Position numbers and translations under genes: made by a program | Part shown: piece by piece, positions 1 through 8,416 of the stretch | How positions within the stretch are numbered: position 1 is the stretch's first letter | How the letters are laid out: each line of letters starts with the position of its first letter | Notes under the pieces: generated by a model | The model's input: the letters and a program-made list of their open reading frames with translations, nothing else | Databases searched by the model: none | Told to the model about the DNA's origin: nothing | Assembly: GCA_003131625.1 (NCBI GenBank) | Contig: PKVY01000069.1 | Coordinates: 28,185 to 61,664 of the forward strand | Direction: 5' to 3' | Length of the DNA stretch: 33,480 bases | From: Acidobacterium sp. | GTDB lineage: Bacteria > Acidobacteriota > Terriglobia > Terriglobales > Acidobacteriaceae

Positions 1-320
1 CCGCTCCCGCCCAGCGGCAACGGGTATTCCGACATCACCGCCATCGCCGCGAAGCTCCGGCTGTGCTCCTGCCAGAAGGTGAAGTGATTCGCACTCACCG
101 GCAGCGTGGGATATAGATCGGCCCACTCCGCCACTTTCTCCTGCACCGTCACCAGCCGGTCCGGATGAGCCAGCGGCAGCGGCCGCAGCATCGCGTCGTA
201 GACCAGCGTGAAGATCGCGGTGGTCGCTCCAATTCCCAGCGCCAGCGTCAGCACCGCCGTCGCCGCAAATCCCGGCGATTTCCGCAGTTGCCGCAGAGCC
301 TGTCTCAGATCAGCAAACAC
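1..320 (-). CDS. MacB/FtsX-type (ADOP-like) ABC permease, N-terminal part, runs off the window
   Basis: Only the first 106 codons are present; the gene continues beyond base 1. The start is a GTG at 318-320, chosen because a good ribosome site (GGAGGGG) lies just upstream on the minus strand. The protein begins VFADLRQALRQLRKSPGF and continues with a first membrane helix (TAVLTLALGIGATTAIF), the same signature seen at residues 85-120 of the full permease at 977-3691. Unlike that neighbour it starts directly at the membrane helix and lacks the roughly 80-residue cytoplasmic N-terminal domain. It should be a MacB_PCD/FtsX permease; in Acidobacteriota these occur in large numbers without an adjacent ATPase. 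It is the last visible gene of the PadR-permease-NIPSNAP operon, separated from NIPSNAP by 167 bases. Confidence 0.85.
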   Translation of the reverse strand, partial: MFADLRQALRQLRKSPGFAATAVLTLALGIGATTAIFTLVYDAMLRPLPLAHPDRLVTVQEKVAEWADLYPTLPVSANHFTFWQEHSRSFAAMAVMSEYPLPLGGS

Positions 321-432
321 GCACCCCTCCTGCGTTGTGGATTCAGCCGCAGGAATAAGGTGCATGCCGCGCACCAGTCGCACAGGGGCCTATGCTGTTC
401 AAAGGAAATAGATTCTGCTTTGCACGGAACGC

Positions 433-476
433 GGCGATTGTCCGCAATCGCCCCGGACTGTTCAGAAACGAACAGT
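433..476. repeat. Two adjacent inverted repeats between NIPSNAP and the downstream permease
   Basis: GGCGATTG (433-440), a TCCG loop and CAATCGCC (445-452) form a perfect 8-bp dyad. Immediately next to it ACTGTTC (457-463) and GAACAGT (470-476) form a perfect 7-bp dyad around AGAAAC. Neither is followed by a T run on the minus strand, so they do not look like a classic terminator. They could be an mRNA stabilising structure, an attenuator or an operator pair separating expression of the two permease genes. Function is not known. Confidence 0.5.
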
Positions 477-487
477 GGCTCGCCTCG

Positions 488-958
488 CTATTTCATCTGG
501 GAAAAATCCGTCGGACGCAGGTAAGTCACGTCCAACTTGTCCAGCGACGGCTCATGCTGCTCCGCGCGGATCACTTCCTGAAAACCGGGATCGGCCCGCA
601 TCGCATCCCAGTTCTTCTTCGCGTCCTCACGGCTCGAGTGCGCAAGGAGAAACACGAAAGTATCGTTCCAGCCTGGAGCGTCCGGCTCTGCTGTCCAGTA
701 ACCCACAACGTTCAGATCGTGCTTGGCGAGTAATTTTGAAGTCGTGTCGCGAAAGCGCGCCTCCATGGCCGGCAGCTTGCCCGGCAAACAGTGGTAAATG
801 CGCAGTTCGTACACGCGCTCACTCTCCGCTCTCACTTCATGCACACGCATGAGGCGCGCGGTCGCCAGGGATCCGGCGCAAAACGAAAGCAGTGCAAGAA
901 CGCATCCCCTCCAGCCCCGGGATTGGAGGCCGCTGAATTTCCAGGATCCGATGGTCAT
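488..958 (-). CDS. NIPSNAP-family protein with N-terminal signal or anchor
   Basis: 156 residues. Residues 15-36 form a hydrophobic segment (signal peptide or membrane anchor), followed by a NIPSNAP ferredoxin-like domain: the opening VYELRIYHCLPGKL, the middle VGYWTAEPD and the end FVFLLAHSSREDAKKNW are typical of the family. NIPSNAP domains are dimeric alpha+beta barrels without an agreed bacterial enzyme activity, so the biochemical role is open. The ATG is supported by AGGAG a few bases upstream. It lies 18 bases behind the stop of the large permease and probably shares its transcript. A role in binding or sensing something handled by the permeases is only inference from position. Confidence 0.8.
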   Translation of the reverse strand: MTIGSWKFSGLQSRGWRGCVLALLSFCAGSLATARLMRVHEVRAESERVYELRIYHCLPGKLPAMEARFRDTTSKLLAKHDLNVVGYWTAEPDAPGWNDTFVFLLAHSSREDAKKNWDAMRADPGFQEVIRAEQHEPSLDKLDVTYLRPTDFSQMK

Positions 959-976
959 CGCCTCTCCTTTGCATCG

Positions 977-3691
977 CTATTCGTAATGTAGCGCCACCAG
1001 CGGATCCACCCGCATCGCCCGCCGCGCGGGAATGTAGCAGGCCGCCAGCGCCACCGCGGTCAGCACCAATGTGACTCCCGCGAACGTCAGCAGATCCGTG
1101 GGGCTCACCCCATACAGCAGTCCTGCCATCAGGTGCGACACGATCACCGAACCCACCAGTCCCAGCGCGGCCCCCGCCATCGCCAGCCCCAGTCCCTGGC
1201 GCAGAACCATCGCCATGATCTTGCCCCTCTGCGCGCCCAGCGCGAGCCGAATACCGATGTCTCGCGTGCGCTCGCTCACGATATACGAGATCACTCCGTA
1301 AATTCCCAGCGCCGCCAGCAGCAGCGCCGTCACCGCGAAGGCCGCCACAATATCCATCGAGAATCGTCTCTGCTCCAGCGACGCCGTCACTGCATCGTTC
1401 AGCGTCTGCGCCCCGTAAACCGGTAGCTCCGGATCTACGGACTGCACCATCGCGCGCACCTCTTCCGGGATCGCACTCGCATTCAGGTCTCCACGCAGAA
1501 AGATGGCCAGCTCCTTGGGCGTCTCCTGGTACAGGCTCAGATAGATTTGCGGAACGCTCGCGTTCGCCAGCGACTCGGTTCGAGCATCCGCGACCACCCC
1601 GACGATCGTGACCCAGCTCTTGCTTGCTCGTTGGCCAACCCCGGCCCTCCCACGGCCAAGCTTCAGCCGCTTCCCCAGCGGATCCTCGCCCCGCCAGCAC
1701 GTCCGCGCCATCGCCTCGTTGATCACGGCGACCAGCGGCGCATTCTCGTCGTCGCCGTCGTTGAACAGACGGCCCCGCAGCACCGGGATCTTCAGCAAAT
1801 GAAAATATCCCGGCGTAACTTGCGACCGCTCCACCAAAGGCTGCTGCTTGCTCTGTGTCTGGCGTCCTTCCACGATCAGCGCGCTCTTGTTGCGGTCGTG
1901 GTGCAGCGGAATCGACGGCTCCGATCCCAGCGCCGCCTCCTGCACTCCCGGCAGCAACCGGCTGCGCCGCAGCAATTCGCGCGCAAACACTGCCTCCTGA
2001 GCAGCCGTTCCATAAATGTCCGTCTTCGGATCGTTGGGGCTCGGCAGCCACAACTGAACCGTCATCACATGCTGGGGATTGAATCCCAGCGGCGCCTTGT
2101 ACAAATCCCAAAAACTGCGCAGCAGCAGGCCCGCGGCCACCATCAGCACCAGCGACAGCGCAAACTCCGTCACCACCAGCACCCGCCGCGTCCGCGTCTG
2201 CTCCGTGGAACCCTTCGACCCACGCCCCTCCACCCTCAGCGTGTGCGCCAAATCCACGCGCCCCGCCTGCCTCGCCGGTGCCAGCCCAAAAATGACCCCG
2301 GCTGCGATCGAAACCGCCAGCGCGAACAGCATCACCGTCCAGTTAATCGACAGGTCGTTGAGCCGCGGCAGGCTCTCCGGAATCAGCCGCAGCAAAAATC
2401 CTTTCATGCAGAACAGAATCACCAACCCCGCCACTCCCCCCAGCAGCGAAAGCAGCAGGCTCTCGGTCAGCAACTGCCGCACCAGCCGTTTGCGTGCCGC
2501 TCCCAGCGCCTGACGCACCGCCATCTCCCGCGATCGCGCGCTGGCCCGTGCCAGCAGCAGATTCGCCACATTCACGCAGCCGATCAGCAGCACCAGCGCC
2601 ACCGCGCCCAACAGCAGGATCAGCGGCTGCCGAACGTTGCCTACCACGTTTTCCTTCAGCGGCACCAAACGCACCGTCCACCTGCTGTCGGCCGGATAAT
2701 CGTCCGGAAATTGCTTCCGCAACGAAGCCACCCACGCGTCCAGCTGGCTCTGCGCCGCTGCCATCGTGACCCCCGGCTTCAGGCGCCCGACCGTTTCCAG
2801 CGGCGCCCGCAAACTGCGGTTCGGGGGTGGAGCCGGATCCGCCGAAAAACCCGTCGCCGCCCACACTTCGGTGTTCCTCTCGCCCACGGTTCGCCCCGGG
2901 TCGCGAAAACCGGGCGGCATCACCCCGATGATCCGGTACAAATCGTTGTCCCCGCGCAAACTTCTTCCCACTATGTGCGGATCGCTCCCGTAAGCCCGCT
3001 TCCACAACCCGTCACTGATCACCGTCTCCAGCGTGAACCCCGGAGTTTGATCCTGCGGATCGAACGTGTGCCCCAGCTCCGGCTTCACACCCAGCATCGC
3101 AAAATACGCCGGCGACACCCCCTCATACTGAGCCCGCGATGGCTGCGATGCACCCGTCAGGTTCACCGACCCGAAAATCTGCAGCACAGCATACTGAAAA
3201 ATTCCCGAACGCTGCAGATCCTTAAACTCCGGAACCGAGATGCCCGCGTCCGTAACGCCCGCGCCAGGCAGATCGTCCTCGATCCGCACCAGTTCCTCAG
3301 GGTGCGGAAACCGCAGCGGATGCAGCAGCGTCGCATTCACCAGGCTGAAAATCGCCGTCGTCGCTCCGATCCCCAGCGCCATCGTCAGAATCGCAATCGC
3401 CGAAAACCCCGGCGACTTGCGCAGCATCCGCAGCGCGAAACGCACATCCTGCGTCAGATTTTCGAGGAACGGCAACCCCTGCTGAGCGTGATATTCCTCT
3501 CGAATCGCCTCCCGCGCCCCGAACTTCAGCACCGCCTGCCGCCGCGCCTCCACGGGTGACATGCCGGCGCGCAGATTCTCATCCGTCTGCAGCGCGATAT
3601 GCTGCTCCATCTCTTCGCGCAGCCGCTGGTCATCCTGCTGTCCCGTCGAAAAGTTCCGCGTGCGCTTCCACCACCGCCTCAGGAATCTCAT
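977..3691 (-). CDS. ADOP-family ABC transporter permease (MacB/FtsX type, acidobacterial duplicated permease)
   Basis: 904 residues, a full-length member. Residues 1-80 form the cytoplasmic N-terminal domain (RLREEMEQHIALQTDENLRA; MSPVEARRQAVLKFGARE), followed by the first helix (about 95-120, AIAILTMALGIGATTAIFSL), a MacB-type periplasmic domain, an FtsX three-helix block at about 360-470, a helix near 510-530, a second periplasmic domain, and a final FtsX block near 780-900 ending VDPLVALHYE. Known relatives are MacB-like permeases for export or mechanotransmission, but no ATPase or membrane fusion protein is encoded nearby, so substrate and energy source are unknown. The ATG overlaps the PadR stop by four bases (ATGA), indicating translational coupling. 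Confidence 0.92.
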   Translation of the reverse strand: MRFLRRWWKRTRNFSTGQQDDQRLREEMEQHIALQTDENLRAGMSPVEARRQAVLKFGAREAIREEYHAQQGLPFLENLTQDVRFALRMLRKSPGFSAIAILTMALGIGATTAIFSLVNATLLHPLRFPHPEELVRIEDDLPGAGVTDAGISVPEFKDLQRSGIFQYAVLQIFGSVNLTGASQPSRAQYEGVSPAYFAMLGVKPELGHTFDPQDQTPGFTLETVISDGLWKRAYGSDPHIVGRSLRGDNDLYRIIGVMPPGFRDPGRTVGERNTEVWAATGFSADPAPPPNRSLRAPLETVGRLKPGVTMAAAQSQLDAWVASLRKQFPDDYPADSRWTVRLVPLKENVVGNVRQPLILLLGAVALVLLIGCVNVANLLLARASARSREMAVRQALGAARKRLVRQLLTESLLLSLLGGVAGLVILFCMKGFLLRLIPESLPRLNDLSINWTVMLFALAVSIAAGVIFGLAPARQAGRVDLAHTLRVEGRGSKGSTEQTRTRRVLVVTEFALSLVLMVAAGLLLRSFWDLYKAPLGFNPQHVMTVQLWLPSPNDPKTDIYGTAAQEAVFARELLRRSRLLPGVQEAALGSEPSIPLHHDRNKSALIVEGRQTQSKQQPLVERSQVTPGYFHLLKIPVLRGRLFNDGDDENAPLVAVINEAMARTCWRGEDPLGKRLKLGRGRAGVGQRASKSWVTIVGVVADARTESLANASVPQIYLSLYQETPKELAIFLRGDLNASAIPEEVRAMVQSVDPELPVYGAQTLNDAVTASLEQRRFSMDIVAAFAVTALLLAALGIYGVISYIVSERTRDIGIRLALGAQRGKIMAMVLRQGLGLAMAGAALGLVGSVIVSHLMAGLLYGVSPTDLLTFAGVTLVLTAVALAACYIPARRAMRVDPLVALHYE

Positions 3692-4035
3692 GGCAGATCC
3701 TCCGCCTTCACTTCAAAGAACCTCGCGATGATCGCTGCCGTCTGCTCCCAGTCGCGCGTCTCCGCCTCCAGAAGCTTGCGCCCGGCCCGCGTCAGCCGAT
3801 AGAAGCGCGCCCTCCGATTGTTTTCCGACGCGCCCCACTCCGACTCAATCGCGCCTTCCTGCTCCAGCTTCAGCAGCACCGGATACAGCGTGCCCTGGTT
3901 GACGGCCAGCAGATCGCCGCTGATCTGCTCGATGCGCCGCGCGATCCCGTAGCCGTGCTGCGACCCCAGCACATCCAGCGTCTTCAGCACCATCAGTCCC
4001 AGCGTGCCCTGCAGAACATCTGTTTTCTGTTTCAT
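3688..4035 (-). CDS. PadR-family transcriptional regulator
   Basis: 115 residues from the ATG at 4033-4035; a longer frame to 4074 exists, but the internal start has a ribosome site (AGAGGGG) and gives the standard N-terminus MKQKTDVLQGTLGLMVLKTL. The rest is a PadR winged helix: HGYGIARRIEQ, NQGTLYPVLLKLEQEGAIES (wing and recognition helix) and FYRLTRAGRKLLEAE. PadR proteins usually repress an adjacent transporter gene and release DNA when a small hydrophobic ligand binds. In Acidobacteriota this subtype commonly precedes ADOP permeases, as here, so it most likely controls its own operon (PadR-permease-NIPSNAP-permease). The ligand cannot be read from the sequence. Confidence 0.92.
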   Translation of the reverse strand: MKQKTDVLQGTLGLMVLKTLDVLGSQHGYGIARRIEQISGDLLAVNQGTLYPVLLKLEQEGAIESEWGASENNRRARFYRLTRAGRKLLEAETRDWEQTAAIIARFFEVKAEDLP

Positions 4036-4133
4036 GCCCCTCTTTTGGTTTCCAACAGGAAGAGCATGCCACACTTCCTTTGGGAAAGCAACAGGTCACC
4101 CCCACCCCTTCACCAGCCTGGCCACAAAACAAC

Positions 4134-4160
4134 GGGCTTCCCTGCATCGCAGAGAAGCCC
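4134..4160 (-). terminator. Rho-independent terminator for the GloVer-repeat gene
   Basis: Read on the minus strand, GGGCTTCTCTGC and GCAGGGAAGCCC form a 12-bp stem with one G-U pair around a three-base loop, followed by GTTGTTTTGTGG. It lies 68 bases beyond the stop codon of the gene at 4228-5775 and ahead of padR. Confidence 0.75.
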
Positions 4161-4227
4161 CTCGAAAACACGCTGCAATTGGATTCCCCGGCGGCTCAGC
4201 GTTCCACTCTGCCTCGCCACCGCACCT

Positions 4228-5775
4228 CTAGTTCACTGGCACCCCACAGTCCAGTGACTGCACGCCTTTCTTGTTCGTGGTCAGCACCGGGTACTCTCCC
4301 TCATCGCAGGACTGCGCCCATCCGCTGGCAACCTGTCCCGCGCCCAGCGTCACCGCCAGCGCGACGCTCTTCTTCGCATCCAGGTACCCCGTGTCAAAAA
4401 TCCCCAGATTGCTCCCCGGCTCGGTGCACGCGTCCGTCCCCTTCGCGCCCGCCTGCGCGCAGTACCAGAAGTCCACCACCCGCGCGCACGTGTTGGTCAG
4501 CTTTACCTCGCCGGTCGCCGGATAAGACACCTGGATACAAGCGCTGCCCTGCTCATCGAGCGTTTTGAAGGGCGCGCCAATTGGAACCAGCCCGGTCACA
4601 TGCTCGACCGCGCTGGTCGTGAAGTACGACGTCAGGAAAACGCCCAGCCCATCGTCGTCGATCACCACATTCCCCATCGGAGAAACACCACTCGCCTCCG
4701 GAAAGCTAAACGTGTTCGCCGTCCACGCCGTCCCGCCATCCGTCGGCGCCGACCATTCCGTCGCCCCGCCCCCGCTGGGTCCGCCCGGAGCAAACAAGTG
4801 CTTGCCGTTTGCGCTCGCGGTCAGCGCCCACGCCGACGATCCATCCCCCCCGTCGTAGCTCGACAGGTTCGTCTTCACCCAGGTCCCGTCGCTCTGTTTC
4901 CGGAGCTCGTAGACCGTCGCCGTGCTCAGTCCAAAAATCACTCCCGCCTTGGGCATCGTCAAACTCAGAGCCTGCACCGGCGGTTCCGGATACACGGGCG
5001 GCACTTCTCCGTCGGTCCCGCCGGCAAACGTCGCGATCGCCGTCGCTGCCCACGTTCCTTTCCCTCCCGGCACTTTCGCGATCTCAAACACCTGTCCGTA
5101 GGGATAACCGGCCGATGAGTGCGCCGTGCCATACAGCCTGCCTCCGAACCAGGCAAGCCCTCCCGTCGCGTCAGCAACAATCGCAATCTGCTCGAAATTC
5201 CACACTCCACCCGGCGCAGCCGGCGCAACCAGCTCAAAGGCATAACTCGAGCTCGTCCCGTAAAGATTCCCATCGGAATCGATCGCCAGCGCCGGATTCA
5301 CTCCGCCCCCGCTGCTCGTGTAAATCGTCTGCTTCGTCCACGCTCCTCCGTCCGAAGGACTCAGCTCAAAGACCGCAGCGATCTTGTCGCAGCCATCTCC
5401 GCTCTCAACCCCATAGAGGTTGCCCGCGTAGCCCATCGTCAGTCGCCCCTCAGGCTCGCAACCATCGCTGCCCGCAAATGCGTAAAGAGTCTTCTCCGTC
5501 CACGGCTGAAAGGAGTTTCCTGGATTAACTAATTCGTAAATCTCGCCGCAGCCTGGCGGCAGGCACGTGATGCCCGTCGTCGTCGGACCTCCGTTGACGG
5601 CCACGCCATAGAGATTGCCGGCCGCATCGGCGATGAGTCCAATGGGATTCGCACCGCTGCCGTTATAGGTGGGAGGAAATGTGTAGAGCGTTGCAGCAGA
5701 CTGCGCATATCCCATCGCACAGCCAGGAGCCCAGACGAGCGAACAGGCAAGGCAGAACTTCAGAAAAGACCGCAT
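4228..5775 (-). CDS. Secreted GloVer-type tandem-repeat protein
   Basis: 515 residues with a signal peptide (about 1-25, ending GYAQ). The body contains repeated blocks built around a G(N/R)LYG core: AGNLYG near residue 52, AGNLYG near 118, DGNLYG near 169 and GRLYG near 210, alternating with (V/I)(F/Y)EL strands and short W-T-K/E connectors. This is the pattern of the 'GloVer' choice-of-anchor repeat family, thought to fold as a beta-propeller-like secreted or surface protein; no enzyme activity is established. The C-terminal 100 residues carry several cysteines (for example NTCARVVDFWYCAQAG) and no LPXTG-like or PEP-CTERM anchor is evident. The start has GGAGGA at good spacing. It is transcribed alone, with its own terminator at 4134-4160. 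Confidence 0.82.
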   Translation of the reverse strand: MRSFLKFCLACSLVWAPGCAMGYAQSAATLYTFPPTYNGSGANPIGLIADAAGNLYGVAVNGGPTTTGITCLPPGCGEIYELVNPGNSFQPWTEKTLYAFAGSDGCEPEGRLTMGYAGNLYGVESGDGCDKIAAVFELSPSDGGAWTKQTIYTSSGGGVNPALAIDSDGNLYGTSSSYAFELVAPAAPGGVWNFEQIAIVADATGGLAWFGGRLYGTAHSSAGYPYGQVFEIAKVPGGKGTWAATAIATFAGGTDGEVPPVYPEPPVQALSLTMPKAGVIFGLSTATVYELRKQSDGTWVKTNLSSYDGGDGSSAWALTASANGKHLFAPGGPSGGGATEWSAPTDGGTAWTANTFSFPEASGVSPMGNVVIDDDGLGVFLTSYFTTSAVEHVTGLVPIGAPFKTLDEQGSACIQVSYPATGEVKLTNTCARVVDFWYCAQAGAKGTDACTEPGSNLGIFDTGYLDAKKSVALAVTLGAGQVASGWAQSCDEGEYPVLTTNKKGVQSLDCGVPVN

Positions 5776-5981
5776 GGACTTCCTCCAGGACCCGGCAACT
5801 TCGTGGCAGGGGGGGAAGCAACCACCACTCGCGGAATCCTAGCATGCGTCCCGTTGAATTACTTGTAAATAAACAGGATCAATAACCGGGTGAGATTATC
5901 TGAGTTGTCGCAGTAACTTAGGCCTTGTAGTCCGCGCCGTCAGATCACCAGGCTTGACATATCTTCGCCAACGGTTTCTCC

Positions 5982-6038
5982 GCTGACCGCTTTTCAGCTT
6001 TTCGCTACCGGCTACTGGCTACCCGCTACCGGCTATCT
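5982..6038. repeat. Heptad tandem repeat overlapping the feoB stop codon
   Basis: One 15-bp unit GCTGACCGCTTTTCA (5982-5996), one GCTTTTC, then GCTACCG, GCTACTG, GCTACCC, GCTACCG and GCTATCT at 6004, 6011, 6018, 6025 and 6032, all in perfect 7-bp register. The feoB TAG stop is the reverse complement of CTA at 6033-6035 in the last unit. The 15-bp unit matches a unit of the array at 17603-17662. Confidence 0.9.
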
Positions 6039-7961
6039 GACAAAGTGCAGAATCGTCTGGTTCACTGCCAGCGCCGCCACGTACGCCAGCACGCTCATGT
6101 AGGCGAACTGCAGCGCCGGCCAGCGCCAGCTGTTCGTCTCGCGCCGCACAATCGCGATCGTCGAGGTGCACTGCATCGCGAACGCGAAGAACACCACCAG
6201 CGCCATCGCTCCGCCCAGCGTCAAGTCATGACGCAGCGCCGCCTGCAATCCCAGCGACTGCGTCGCCGGATCGGCCCCGTACAGCGTGCCCAGCGTGCCC
6301 ACGATCACCTCGCGCGCCATCACCGACGTCAGCAGCCCGATCCCGATCTTCCAGTTGAACCCCAGCGGCCGGATCGCCGGTTCGATCAGCAGCCCCAGCC
6401 GTCCAATCAGGCTCTGCGCCAGGTCTGCGTGGAACGGGATGTGGCTCAGGATCCACAGCACGATCGTCACCAGCAGAATCACCGTGCCCGCCTGCTTCAG
6501 AAACACCTTGCCCCGATCCATCAGCCGCAGACTCAGCGAGCGCACCGTGGGCAGCCGGTACTGCGGCAGTTCCAGAATGAAGGGTGCCGACGACGCTTTC
6601 AGGATCGAAGACTTCAGCAGCCACGCTGTCGCCAGAGCCGCCACAAACCCCAGCACGTAGAGCGACAGCATCACCGCCGCACGCAGCCCGAAAAGATCCC
6701 CCAGCAGCGGCTTATTCGGAATGAACGCCGCGATCATCAGCATGTAAATCGGCAACCGCGCCGAGCAGGTCATAAACGGAGCCACCAGAATCGTCGCGAA
6801 CCGGTCCCGCTTGTTCTCGATCGTCCGCGTCGCCATGATTGCAGGCACCGCGCACGCATACGCCGACAGCAGCGGAATAAACGCCTTCCCGTTCAGCCCG
6901 ATCGACCGCATCACCCGATCCGCAATCAGGGCCGCCCGCGCAAGATAGCCCGAATCCTCCAGCACGCCAATGAACAGGAAAAGTAACAGTATCTGTGGCA
7001 AAAAGACCAGCACCGAAGCCACGCCGCGCCACACTCCGTCGATCAGCAGCGACTCCAGCCAGTTATGCCCGAGCAGCGCTCCAATCCTGCCGCCGCCCGC
7101 GTTCAGCAGGTTGCCGAACCCGTCGCTCAGCGGCTGCCCGATCGAGAACACCACCTGGAACACCGCAAACACCACAGCCAGAAAAACCAGCGGTCCCCAG
7201 ATGCGGTCCAGCAGCACGCCGTCGATGCGCTTCGTCCACTCGCTGGAGAGGGGCGCCTTGTACTTCGTCCGCGTACTGATCCCCGTCGCCCATTGCCGGT
7301 ACGACCGCGGATTCCCCATCACCGGCAGCTCGATCTTCGCTGTCGAGGACACTTCCGATGGGGCCCCCGGCGAACCTGCCGGCTGGGGCAGGGCCTCCGC
7401 CTTGCGATTCAGAAAATGCGTGATCGAGTCCAGCCCCGCGCCCCGCGTCGCGCTGATCTTCGCCACCGGCACGCCCAACTCCTGGGCCAGAGCCAGCGTA
7501 TCCACGCGCCCGCCGCGCGCTTCCATCAGGTCGCTCATGTTCAGCAGCACCAGCGTCGGCAAGCCCAGGCTCAGCACCGGCGCGGCCAGCATCAGTTGCC
7601 GCCGCAGTTGCAGCGAATCCAGTACCAGCAGGATCGCGTCCGGTGCCGGCGTTCCCGGCATCTCGCCGTGCAGCACCTCAATCGCCACGCGCGCGTCTTC
7701 AGAATAGGTATCGAGTCCGTAGATGCCCGGCAGATCGATCAGCGTCAGATCGCTGCGGCCGATGCCGTTCAGCCGCCCCACGCGCTGCTCGACGGTCACA
7801 CCCGGATAGTTTGCAACCTTCTGCCGCAGCCCCGTCAGCCGGTTAAACAGCGTCGACTTCCCGGAATTCGGCGGCCCCACCAGCGCCACCGTCCGAATCC
7901 GCCCCGCAACCCGCGGCTCAATCGGTACGTCGATCGTCGCTGTGCTGCAGCAGTCTTTCAT
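6033..7961 (-). CDS. feoB: Ferrous iron transport protein B (GTP-gated membrane transporter)
   Basis: 642 residues. The cytoplasmic G domain shows G1 GPPNSGKST (29-37), G2 region NYPGVTVEQ with Thr56, G3 DLPG (76-79) and G4 NMSD (141-144). A helical linker follows, then the membrane part from about residue 255 with two Gate (nucleoside-recognition) blocks, including the characteristic CAVPAIMATRTIENKRDR and FMTCSARLPIYMLMIAAF, and the FeoB C-terminal helices. FeoB imports Fe(II) across the inner membrane. The protein is shorter than the roughly 700-770 residues of enterobacterial FeoB, mainly in the linker. A Cys-Cys pair is at residues 4-5. It is downstream of feoA, separated by 134 bases with a palindromic repeat. 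The C-terminal codons and stop lie in a 7-bp repeat array. Confidence 0.97.
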   Translation of the reverse strand: MKDCCSTATIDVPIEPRVAGRIRTVALVGPPNSGKSTLFNRLTGLRQKVANYPGVTVEQRVGRLNGIGRSDLTLIDLPGIYGLDTYSEDARVAIEVLHGEMPGTPAPDAILLVLDSLQLRRQLMLAAPVLSLGLPTLVLLNMSDLMEARGGRVDTLALAQELGVPVAKISATRGAGLDSITHFLNRKAEALPQPAGSPGAPSEVSSTAKIELPVMGNPRSYRQWATGISTRTKYKAPLSSEWTKRIDGVLLDRIWGPLVFLAVVFAVFQVVFSIGQPLSDGFGNLLNAGGGRIGALLGHNWLESLLIDGVWRGVASVLVFLPQILLLFLFIGVLEDSGYLARAALIADRVMRSIGLNGKAFIPLLSAYACAVPAIMATRTIENKRDRFATILVAPFMTCSARLPIYMLMIAAFIPNKPLLGDLFGLRAAVMLSLYVLGFVAALATAWLLKSSILKASSAPFILELPQYRLPTVRSLSLRLMDRGKVFLKQAGTVILLVTIVLWILSHIPFHADLAQSLIGRLGLLIEPAIRPLGFNWKIGIGLLTSVMAREVIVGTLGTLYGADPATQSLGLQAALRHDLTLGGAMALVVFFAFAMQCTSTIAIVRRETNSWRWPALQFAYMSVLAYVAALAVNQTILHFVR

Positions 7962-8009
7962 GCTTATTTCGCATTCAAAGCCGGTTGCAAAAATCCGTTG
8001 TCGTGAAGG

Positions 8010-8062
8010 GGCACGGCTTCAGCCGTGCCGTTAATCGTCCCAAATGTCCCGGGCTTTAGCCC
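8010..8062. repeat. REP-like double palindrome between feoA and feoB
   Basis: GGCACGGCTTCAGCCGTGCC (8010-8029) is a perfect 8-bp stem with a TTCA loop; GGGCTTTAGCCC (8051-8062) is a second small perfect hairpin. Paired palindromes of this wording are frequent in acidobacterial intergenic DNA. Located inside the probable feoAB transcript, it could uncouple FeoA and FeoB levels by processing or partial termination; that is inference. Confidence 0.75.
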
Positions 8063-8095
8063 CTGAGGTTCTCCGCCATTCATCGGCTCTTTTCC

Positions 8096-8416
8096 TTATC
8101 TCGAAATCGGAGCCTCGTATTCGCGAACCCTGATCGCCCCGGCCGTGTCGCGCCGCAGCGCCACTTCGAACCCGTCAATCGAGTACACCGTCGGATCCCC
8201 CGCTGGCGCCCGCCGCACCACCACTACCCGCGCCTCTGGTACAAAACCCATGTGCATCAGGTGATGCTGGATCTCCCGAGGCAGGTCCAGCGACTCCACC
8301 ACCCCGACCGTTCCAATGGGCAATTCGCTCAGCAGACTCAACTTCCATGCTCCGGAGAGCTCGAGCTCGTCCTCGGCTTCGACCCCAAAATCCGATAATA
8401 GCGCAATTGCGACCAT
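8096..8416 (-). CDS. feoA: FeoA-domain protein of the ferrous iron uptake system
   Basis: 106 residues. After a variable 25-residue N-terminal stretch comes an SH3-like FeoA domain: LSLLSELPIGTVGVVESLD, the central HHLMHMGFVPEARVVVVRRAPAG split over two strands, and DGFEVALRRDTAGAIRV. FeoA is a small cytoplasmic partner of FeoB, assumed to modulate its GTPase cycle. It is slightly longer than the usual 75-90 residues because of the N-terminal stretch. The ATG has AGGAG seven bases upstream. It is the first gene of feoAB. I looked for an iron-regulator dyad upstream and saw none that I would call. Confidence 0.92.
   Translation of the reverse strand: MVAIALLSDFGVEAEDELELSGAWKLSLLSELPIGTVGVVESLDLPREIQHHLMHMGFVPEARVVVVRRAPAGDPTVYSIDGFEVALRRDTAGAIRVREYEAPISR

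Noticed and set aside
1547..3559. 670-codon plus-strand frame opposite the ADOP permease
   Set aside because: Arg/Gln/His-rich composition typical of the antisense of a GC-rich gene; the minus-strand permease is a clear family member.
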